NCBI GenBank assembly: GCA_009746045.1
Contig: RPFO01000034.1
Coordinates: 3,208,181-3,272,180 of the forward strand
DNA from: Mesostigma viride
Taxonomy: Eukaryota; Streptophyta; Mesostigmatophyceae; Mesostigmatales; Mesostigmataceae
Length of the DNA: 64,000 nt
Reading direction: 5' to 3'
The stretch's first letter is position 1; the number at the start of each line of letters is the position of its first letter. The position numbers and the translations under genes were made by a program. Positions 55,901 to 64,000 of this stretch are shown here, piece after piece. The notes below the pieces were generated by a model. It saw nothing but the letters and a program-made list of their open reading frames with translations. It had not been told where the DNA came from and ran no database searches.

Positions 55901-56618
55901 AAAATGATCTTGACGTCTCTGTCATGGTCGGATTTCGACAGGTCGTCAAAAAGGGCGATCAGCCGAGCCACCCAAGACCTCGACAGTTGTGCAAGCCGCT
56001 GCTCATCAAAAAGCTTGGCCACCGGAATGTCAAAATGCTCCGCCTTGAGCTCGTCAGCCCTCTTATTGAAGCCATCAACAATCTCCTCAAAAGAGGCCCG
56101 CTTGGTAGATTCATTCCTCATGTGATGAACTACGTTGTACGCCTCATCAGCAAGATGAGTCCCCACAACAGACTTCTTCTCGGCGTACTGGCCAGGCCTT
56201 TTCGCTGGCTTCCTGAAGGCGGGCGAGGTGCTGCGGTTCTCATTCCCGAAATTTCGTTTCGAGCTGTTTTTCAGATCCGCTGCAAGGGGCGTCGGTGTCC
56301 CGATGCTCAAGTTGTGGGCATTGAGTCGATTAGCAAAGCCGCCACGCAAGGAGGAGGAGGTTGGCGAAAGAAACACCCGTTCCCGTGCTGCAGAAACAAA
56401 AAGAAATTCACGGAAATTAACATATTAGCAGGGTCACTCCGCGAAATGACCCCACCTTCTTCGCAGATACAAAAGAATCTCAATTGCGAAGCAAATATAG
56501 AGAAAGTCAAACTTCATGAAATTTTTGGTAGCTCTGCAGCGCGACCCTTGCGAAGTTACACACAAGTTTTAAGGCCTTTTCGTATGGAACTGAGAAGAGG
56601 TCGCGCTGCAGCGCGACC
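52461..56618. repeat. dispersed 20-23 bp palindromic motif around the DDE gene
   Basis: Variants of GGGTCxCxCTGCAGxGxGAC occur at 52461-52483, 52946-52968, 53784-53806, 53902-53924, 56431-56453, 56527-56547 and 56599-56618. The last is a perfect palindrome, GGTCGCGCTGCAGCGCGACC. They lie 6 bp downstream of the gene's stop codon, inside an intron, and just upstream of exon 1. Related units form an array at 62358-62977. Confidence 0.75.
52975..56387 (-). CDS. three-exon gene with a DDE-transposase-like motif set
   Basis: Minus-strand exons 56387-54862, 54729-53956 and 53718-52975 join at GT-AG sites, all in phase 0, giving more than 1000 residues. Exon 1 opens with an acceptor (CTGCAG), so a 5' exon is missing. 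It has basic and helical parts and a Cys-rich block (CKAKHGKNCKCGDECEGC). Exon 2 carries HGDWAENYE, then after 84 residues SDNCSSQFKSK, then HGKGEVDGQGAKFK. The spaced D, D and E/D recall an RNase H-fold transposase; similar SDxxxxQFK and HGKGxxDGxG motifs occur in transposase-like proteins of many eukaryotes. Exon 3 has a CXXC (CYCPAC) and ends at a TAA. The frame is undamaged, so it is either an active transposon or a domesticated gene. Family not named. Confidence 0.7.
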
Positions 56619-58039
56619 AAGATTTGCATCATTGGAAACACACCTTCCCGGCTCATTTTTCAGGCGTGTCGTGTCGTTGCCGAGGTACCTGGATGATCAC
56701 ACCAAGACAGGAAAATACGTGAATTAATTCATGGAATTATTTAAGATTCTACTAAATGAAATTGAATATTGAACATAATTGTTTTAATCATTATTGTTTA
56801 ATTATGTAGCAGAAATATGGAAAGTATTTATTGGTATTTATATAGTTTTAATTAGTATTTAGTACTATTTCTATTACAATCATTATTGTTTAGATAGAAG
56901 AAATATGAACTGGACAGACTAGCTATCTCTAATACTAAATATTTTCTACTTATTGTATGAAAAAAAGAGTGATGTCCATAAATATATGTAATATTGTCAT
57001 AAAATTTAATCTATATTTTAAATTTGTATTCATGGCATTAATCTATCTAGTACTAGTCATTTATATAAAAAACTAGTACAGTAAGTTAGCAGTAAATAGG
57101 AAAATATATTTAACAAATATTAGAAAGAACATATATCATATTCATAACAATAATCATAATAATAAGCATATGGACAGCAGAAAGTATAAATATATTGGCT
57201 AGCATGTTAGTATATATCCCCATACATTTACTATACCCGATTCATTAATATATTTATTTGTATACCCCAAAAGTTCTGCATTCGAAATTTTTGCCATACC
57301 ACGTGGCAGTAGGCACGTCGCTTTGCAGAGTGACGACTGGTGGTAATATGACAGATGATCTCTCAGACGACGTGCAAAAAAGCACCGGGCTCACGCTAGA
57401 ATCGAACCGCGGACGTCGTTATCCACGGCAGCATGGTGACGCCCGAATCCAAACATCCCGATTGTAGCGTCAAATTGGCTGCGTGTTGTTCCTTTTTATA
57501 CCTGCGGGACCGTGAAGACCGACGCTTGGATTACGTCACATTGTGAGTCGTCCAATCCGCATGCGCGGTTTGTCAATAAGAATAATCTAGCGCCGCGTTT
57601 CGCCTCGTTGGCCGAATGGCGAGCATGCCACGTTTTCCGTCCTGAACGCCGGTTACGCTGGGCCGTTGACAGGGGTCGCTCCACGGACGATCGGTCACAA
57701 CAGCTGTTGGGTTTCGAAAACCGCACCACCACTGCTGCCGCCATAGCTGTTTTCTGTAATAATCATCGCTGCCTAGCTGAAGATGGTGAGGACTCTGCCG
57801 CCTCAACTCGCCGCCATAATGAAAAAGGTGCATCAACAGCGCAGTCTTTTTTGATGTCGAGCGTGATGTTTGTTGCTATGCCTTCAAATGGTCCGGTTAG
57901 TTTATAGCTAGCCCAATTCTAATCGTGGTCCTGTTCAATGCCGTTTTTCCCCCTTCCTGATTTATGCGTGCAGGTAAATGTGCAACGAACCCCTACTTAC
58001 TCGCGCGAGCAGGGTGGCGTCTATGATGCCCTTTTGTAG
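56388..58039. other. AT-rich spacer and unassigned ORF
   Basis: 56700-57300 is strongly AT-rich with ATA-type repeats and no ORF. 57310-57335 holds a degenerate palindromic motif (CGCTTTGCAGAGTGACGA). An open frame at 57512-57907 (+, 131 codons) has no recognised domain. A missing 5' exon of the minus-strand DDE gene may lie at 56400-56700. Confidence 0.4.
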
Positions 58040-58505
58040 TCCTCAGCCAGCGATATGGCTTGTTTTTTCGTGTTGGTCCTCAGCCAGCGACATGACTTCT
58101 TTTTTCTGGTTGGTTCTCGGCCAGCGATATGCCTTCTTTTTAAGGGTTGGTCCTCAGCCAGCGACATGGCTTCTTTTTTCGTGTTGGTCCTCAGCCAGCG
58201 ATATGCCTTCTTTTTTAGGGTTGGTCCTCAGCCAGCAATATGTTTTCTTTTTTCGTGTTGGTCCTCAGCCAGCGACACGGCTTCTTTTTAAGGGTTGGTC
58301 CTCAGCGAGCGACCAGAGTATTTTTTCGTATTGGTCCTCTGCCAGCTAAATGTTTTCTTTTTTCGTGTTGGTCCTAAGCCAGCTAAATGTTTTCTTTTTT
58401 CGTGTTGGTCGTCAGCCAGCGATATGTTTTCTTTTTTCGTGTTGGTCCTAAGCCAGCGATATGTTTTCTTTTTTCGTGTTGGTCCTCAGCCAGCGATATG
58501 TCCAC
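58040..58505. repeat. about 36 bp tandem array
   Basis: About 12 copies of a unit with GTTGGTCCTCAGCCAGCGA, then ATATG or CATGG, then CTTCTTTTTTCGT. Unit length varies between about 35 and 37 bp. It runs directly into the 30 bp array. Confidence 0.9.
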
Positions 58506-58506
58506 C

Positions 58507-61500
58507 ACCACCATCCATGCGAGCACCCCACCACCATCATCCATGCATGCCAGCACCCCACCACCATCCATGCATGCCAGCCACCCACCACCACCATCCA
58601 TGCATGCCAGCCACCCACCACCACCATCCATGCGTGCCAGCACCCACCACCACCATCCATGCGTGCCAGCCACCCACCACCACCATCCATGCATGCCAGC
58701 CACCCACCACCACCATCCATGCGTGCCAGCACCCCACCACCATCCATGCGTGCCAGCACCCCACCACCACCATCCATGCATGCCAGCCACCCACCACCAC
58801 CATCCATGCATGCCAGCACCCCACCACCATCATCCATGCATGCCAGCACCCCACCACCACCATCCATGCATGCCAGCCACCCACCACCACCATCCATGCA
58901 TGCCAGCCACCCACCACCACCATCCATGCGTGCCAGCCACCCACCACCACCATCCATGCATGCCAGCCACCCACCACCACCATCCATGCGTGCCAGCACC
59001 CCACCACCACCATCCATGCATGCCAGCCACCCACCACCACCATCCATGCATGCCAGCCACCCACCACCACCATCCATGCGTGCCAGCCACCCACCACCAC
59101 CATCCATGCATGCCAGCCACCCACCACCACCATCCATGCGTGCCAGCACCCCACCACCACCATCCATGCATGCCAGCACCCCACCACCACCATCCATGCA
59201 TGCCAGCCACCCACCACCACCATCCATGCGTGCCAGCACCCCACCACCACCATCCATGCATGCCAGCCACCCACCACCACCATCCATGCATGCCAGCCAC
59301 CCACCACCACCATCCATGCGTGCCAGCACCCCACCACCACCATCCATGCATGCCAGCCACCCACCACCACCATCCATGCGTGCCAGCACCCACCACCACC
59401 ATCCATGCATGCCAGCCACCCACCACCACCATCCATGCATGCCAGCCACCCACCACCACCATCCATGCGTGCCAGCCACCCACCACCACCATCCATGCAT
59501 GCCAGCACCCCACCACCATCATCCATGCATGCCAGCACCCCACCACCACCATCCATGCATGCCAGCACCCCACCACCACCATCCATGCATGCCAGCCACC
59601 CACCACCACCATCCATGCATGCCAGCCACCCACCACCACCATCCATGCGTGCCAGCACCCCACCACCACCATCCATGCATGCCAGCCACCCACCACCACC
59701 ATCCATGCATGCCAGCCACCCACCACCACCATCCATGCGTGCCAGCACCCCACCACCACCATCCATGCATGCCAGCCACCCACCACCACCATCCATGCGT
59801 GCCAGCACCCCACCACCACCATCCATGCATGCCAGCCACCCACCACCACCATCCATGCATGCCAGCCACCCACCACCACCATCCATGCGTGCCAGCCACC
59901 CACCACCACCATCCATGCATGCCAGCACCCCACCACCATCATCCATGCATGCCAGCCACCCACCACCACCATCCATGCGTGCCAGCCACCCACCACCACC
60001 ATCCATGCATGCCAGCACCCCACCACCATCATCCATGCATGCCAGCACCCCACCACCACCATCCATGCATGCCAGCACCCCACCACCACCATCCATGCAT
60101 GCCAGCCACCCACCACCACCATCCATGCGTGCCAGCACCCCACCACCACCATCCATGCATGCCAGCCACCCACCACCACCATCCATGCATGCCAGCCACC
60201 CACCACCACCATCCATGCATGCCAGCCACCCACCACCACCATCCATGCATGCCAGCACCCCACCACCATCATCCATGCATGCCAGCACCCCACCACCACC
60301 ATCCATGCGTGCCAGCACCCCACCACCACCATCCATGCATGCCAGCCACCCACCACCACCATCCATGCATGCCAGCCACCCACCACCATCATCCATGCGT
60401 GCCAGCACCCCACCACCACCATCCATGCATGCCAGCACCCCACCACCACCATCCATGCATGCCAGCCACCCACCACCACCATCCATGCATGCCAGCACCC
60501 CACCACCATCATCCATGCATGCCAGCACCCCACCACCACCATCCATGCATGCCAGCCACCCACCACCACCATCCATGCATGCGAGCCACCCACCACCACC
60601 ATCCATGCATGCCAGCACCCCACCACCATCATCCATGCATGCCAGCACCCCACCACCACCATCCATGCATGCCAGCCACCCACCACCACCATCCATGCAT
60701 GCGAGCCACCCACCACCACCATCCATGCGTGCCAGCACCCCACCACCATCATCCATGCATGCCAGCACCCCACCACCACCATCCATGCATGCCAGCCACC
60801 CACCACCACCATCCATGCATGCGAGCCACCCACCACCACCATCCATGCGTGCCAGCACCCCACCACCACCATCCATGCATGCCAGCCACCCACCACCACC
60901 ATCCATGCATGCCAGCCACCCACCACCACCATCCATGCGTGCCAGCACCCCACCACCACCATCCATGCATGCCAGCCACCCACCACCACCATCCATGCAT
61001 GCCAGCCACCCACCACCACCATCCATGCGTGCCAGCACCCCACCACCACCATCCATGCATGCCAGCCACCCACCACCACCATCCATGCGTGCCAGCCACC
61101 CACCACCACCATCCATGCATGCCAGCCACCCACCACCACCATCCATGCATGCCAGCCACCCACCACCACCATCCATGCATGCCAGCCACCCACCACCACC
61201 ATCCATGCGTGCCAGCACCCCACCACCACCATCCATGCATGCCAGCCACCCACCACCACCATCCATGCGTGCCAGCACCCCACCACCACCATCCATGCAT
61301 GCCAGCCACCCACCACCACCATCCATGCATGCCAGCCACCCACCACCACCATCCATGCGTGCCAGCCACCCACCACCACCATCCATGCATGCCAGCACCC
61401 CACCACCACCATCCATGCATGCCAGCCACCCACCACCACCATCCATGCGTGCCAGCACCCCACCACCACCATCCATGCATGCCAGCCACCCACCACCACC

Positions 61501-62322
61501 ATCCATGCATGCCAGCCACCCACCACCACCATCCATGCGTGCCAGCCACCCACCACCACCATCCATGCATGCCAGCCACCCACCACCACCATCCATGCGT
61601 GCCAGCACCCCACCACCATCATCCATGCGTGCCAGCACCCCACCACCACCATCCATGCATGCCAGCCACCCACCACCACCATCCATGCATGCCAGCACCC
61701 CACCACCATCATCCATGCATGCCAGCACCCCACCACCACCATCCATGCATGCCAGCCACCCACCACCACCATCCATGCATGCCAGCCACCCACCACCACC
61801 ATCCATGCGTGCCAGCACCCCACCACCACCATCCATGCATGCCAGCCACCCACCACCACCATCCATGCATGCCAGCCACCCACCACCACCATCCATGCAT
61901 GCCAGCACCCCACCACCACCATCCATGCATGCCAGCCACCCACCACCACCATCCATGCATGCCAGCCACCCACCACCACCATCCATGCATGCCAGCCACC
62001 CACCACCACCATCCATGCATGCCAGCCACCCACCACCACCATCCATGCGTGCCAGCACCCCACCACCACCATCCATGCATGCCAGCCACCCACCACCACC
62101 ATCCATGCGTGCCAGCCACCCACCACCACCATCCATGCGTGCCAGCCACCCACCACCACCATCCATGCATGCCAGAACCCCACCACCATCATCCATGCGT
62201 GCCAGCACCCCACCACCACCATCCATGCATGCCAGCCACCCACCACCACCATCCATGCGTGCCAGAACCCCACCACCATCATCCATGCGTGCCAGCACCC
62301 CACCACCACCACCCATGCGTGA
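58507..62322. repeat. 3.8 kb array of a 30 bp minisatellite
   Basis: About 127 copies of CACCACCATCCATGCATGCCAGCCACCCAC-type units (positions vary: CAT/CGT, CACC/CATC, GCCACCC/GCACCCC). Some 27 and 29 bp units occur before 59400; after that every unit is exactly 30 bp up to 62322. No stop codon appears in any of six frames. Read on the plus strand, the units give PPPPSMHASH, TTTIHACQPP or HHHHPCMPAT. At 60481-60840 a 120 bp higher-order unit is present three times, marked by GCGAGCC. The bottom strand is rich in GGTGGTGGTGG. Confidence 0.95.
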
Positions 62323-62357
62323 TTTTTTGGGGGAGTGGTCAGTATTGTTTTTGGGTA

Positions 62358-62977
62358 GGGTCGCTCTGCAGAGTGACCCCTACCCTTGCGCAATGTCGCA
62401 GTCTTTGTTTGTAGGGTCGCGCTGCAGAGTGACCCCTTCACGATGAAAACTTCCATTCAGTGTTTGTAGGGTCGCGCTGCAGAGTCACCTTTCCAAGATA
62501 CGTTATTCAATAACATTTTGTTTGTAGGGTCGCGCTGCAGAGTGACCCCTTCACGATGAAAACTTCATTTCAGTGTTTGTAGGGTCGCGCTGCAGAGTCA
62601 CCTTTCCAAGATACGTTATTCAATAACATTTTGTTTGTAGGGTCGCGCTGCAGAGTCACCTTTCAAAGATACGTTATTCAATAACAGTTTGTTTGTAGGG
62701 TAGCGCTGCAGAGTCACCTTTCCAAGATACGTTATTCAATCACATTTTTGTTGTAAGGTCGCGCTGCCGAGACACCCTTCCATGAAATATTTTTATGCTA
62801 TATTTTGTTGGTAGGGTCGTTCCTTAACATGGTTCTTATGTCTTATTTTGCGGAAGGGTCTCGCTACAGAATAACCCCTTCCCTGACATTAGTTACATCT
62901 TCGATTTTTTTTTTCCCCAAACCTGAATGGGATTTCATCCTTGTTTCTTCTTAGGGTAGCGCTGCAGCGCCACCCCT
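62358..62977. repeat. about 57-59 bp satellite with palindromic core
   Basis: About ten units. Each has TTTGTAGGGTCGCGCTGCAG, then AGTCACC or AGTGACCCC, then about 30 bp ending in ATACGTTATTCAATAACATT (itself partly palindromic). Units are closest to each other at 62466-62760 and decay to the right. The core is the palindrome seen singly around the DDE gene. Confidence 0.85.
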
Positions 62978-63045
62978 CACGCTGATGCGAATTTACACTT
63001 TCTTCATCCGACATTGGTCTATTTGTTTTTCCTTATTTGCCGCAG

Positions 63046-64000
63046 AAGGAACAGAAGGAAAAGGAGGAGCAGGAGAGGGCCTCCTTGCTTCAGAAGGAAA
63101 AGGAGGAGCAGGAGAGGGCGTCTTCGCCAAAGAAGGGAAAAGAGGTGGAGAGGGCCACCTATGTCGACAAGGTCAAGTCGACGAGCGAGTCTCCTAAGTA
63201 TAGTACGCCACCCGCCTCTCCGCCGAAGGGCGTAGAGGAGTTTCCTCCTCTGTCAACAATGCATGCTGCCGGGGCTGGGCCAAGCTCCGTGGAGGTGTCG
63301 GCCTCCAAATCTCCCAAGCGGCCCGCACCTGAGGCACAGGCTGCCGGGGCTGGGTCCAGCTCCGTTGTGTCTCCACAGTCTCCCCAGCGGCCCGCACCTG
63401 AGGCACAGGCTGCCGGGGCTGGGTCCAGCTCCGTCGTGTCTCCACAGTCTCCCCAGCGGCCCGCCATCAACAAGGAGTCCCCCGTCCGCGGGGCGTCGAC
63501 CTCAAACTCGCCGAGGTCCGCCCCCGTCGAGGTGGTTACCTCGAAGCCCAGCTCGCCGCCCAAGTCTTCTCCAAGGGCCCACCACGAGGCTTCGACCTCG
63601 AAGGTCAGCACGTCGCCCAAGTCTCCCTCAAGGTCCCACCCGTCTCCCCAAAGCTCCCCTCCAAATAAGGGGGCGACCTCCAAGTCCCGATCACCGCCCA
63701 AGTCGCCTGCAAAATCTCCAGGTCGGAAGTCTCCGCCGAAGAGCCGGTCGCCACCCAAGCGCCGGTCGTCCAACTCACCTCCGAGGAGCCGCTCCCCACA
63801 GGCAAGAAAGAAAGCAAGAGCGGAATGGGAGGAGAAGGAGGATGACCATGAGCAATTCCTGCGTGATCTGCAGAAGAACATTGACCTCCTGATCAGCATG
63901 GAGGACAGGGACAAGGCAGACCCAAGGGCACTGGAGGATCTTCCGGAGGAGGAAAGAAAGAGAAGGAATGACCGCATGGCACTTCTGACTTCTTATCTGG
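63046..64000 (+). CDS. exon of a Ser/Pro/Arg-rich protein, runs off the window
   Basis: An open frame (frame 1) starts at a TTGCCGCAG acceptor and stays open to the end of the window, more than 315 codons. It begins with two repeats of EKEEQERAS in a charged helix. A long SP/RS-type low-complexity region follows, with a 23-residue direct repeat (EAQAAGAGSSSVVSPQSPQR twice, about 63335-63465), many SPPK and SRS steps and a basic QARKKARAEW. It ends with a helical acidic part (HEQFLRDLQKNIDLLISMED). The composition suggests a nuclear or RNA-related scaffold, but no domain is recognised. The first methionine in this exon is at 63259; splicing from an upstream exon is more likely. Confidence 0.6.

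Noticed and set aside
57370-57450. tRNA gene on the minus strand (GGTTCGATTC box)
   Set aside because: A B-box-like sequence is present, but the T stem does not pair and no A box or cloverleaf can be drawn.
58507-62322. CRISPR array
   Set aside because: Repeats are directly adjacent with no unique spacers, and the genome is eukaryotic.
58295-62456. Very long ORFs (over 1000 codons) in all six frames
   Set aside because: They arise because the array unit is 30 bp, a multiple of three, without stop codons. All six frames being open gives no support for any one of them.
63159-63977. Minus-strand ORF of 272 codons
   Set aside because: It is the antisense of the SPR-rich exon, which has a splice acceptor and an open frame to the window end.

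Overview
This 64 kb window is eukaryotic nuclear DNA. Coding exons are separated by GT-AG introns, and the interspersed elements are LTR, tyrosine-recombinase and LINE retrotransposons plus DNA transposons. There are no operons or ribosome-binding sites. GC-rich coding exons, AT-rich spacers, a chromodomain Ty3/gypsy element and a PAT-type tyrosine-recombinase (YR) element with split direct repeats (the architecture of Kangaroo and TOC elements of volvocine algae) suggest a green alga. That is an inference, not a proof.

Layout. 1-1.94 kb: the last two recognised exons of a + strand gene. 3.0-8.6 kb: a cluster of one LINE family (LINE-A here), with two 5'-truncated copies and several 3'-end fragments joined tail to tail by (TTAA)n. 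8.64-17.98 kb: a nearly intact, very young chromovirus with LTRs, PBS, gag, pol, an extra ORF and a PPT, sitting in a LINE-A fragment with a 5 bp target duplication. 18-21 kb: a minus-strand LINE-A copy that keeps the end of its endonuclease domain. 22.1-26.2 kb: a minus-strand gene with a SAP-like motif and a GHKL ATPase domain, ending in a coiled-coil exon related to the one at the left edge. 27.2-33.7 kb: a giant foldback element with 1.6-1.85 kb inverted arms full of 21 bp minisatellite. 33.76-33.98 kb: a small MITE. 35.3-37.4 kb: a three-exon CDP-alcohol phosphatidyltransferase gene, probably phosphatidylinositol synthase. 37.7-42.5 kb: nested LINE and foldback debris. 42.67-49.55 kb: a PAT-like YR retrotransposon whose gag is interrupted by a hAT element with a perfect 8 bp target duplication, and which carries a 2A-type ribosome-skipping motif between RNase H and the recombinase. 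49.7-51.4 kb: two further LINE fragments. 53-56.4 kb: a minus-strand three-exon gene with a DDE-transposase-like motif set. 58.0-63.0 kb: three successive tandem arrays (about 36 bp, 30 bp and about 59 bp). 63.05-64 kb: an exon of a Ser/Pro/Arg-rich protein that runs off the window.

Only four loci look like possible host genes (left-edge gene, GHKL gene, phosphatidylinositol synthase, right-edge SPR-rich gene). Almost everything else is mobile or tandemly repeated DNA, much of it nested, so relative ages can be read. Reading frames are broken even in the youngest element, which points to assembly indels as well as real decay. The strongest candidate for something undescribed is the 2A motif in the YR element. 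Next are the foldback element, the dispersed palindromic motif around the DDE gene, and the two related gene ends that flank the first transposon cluster.
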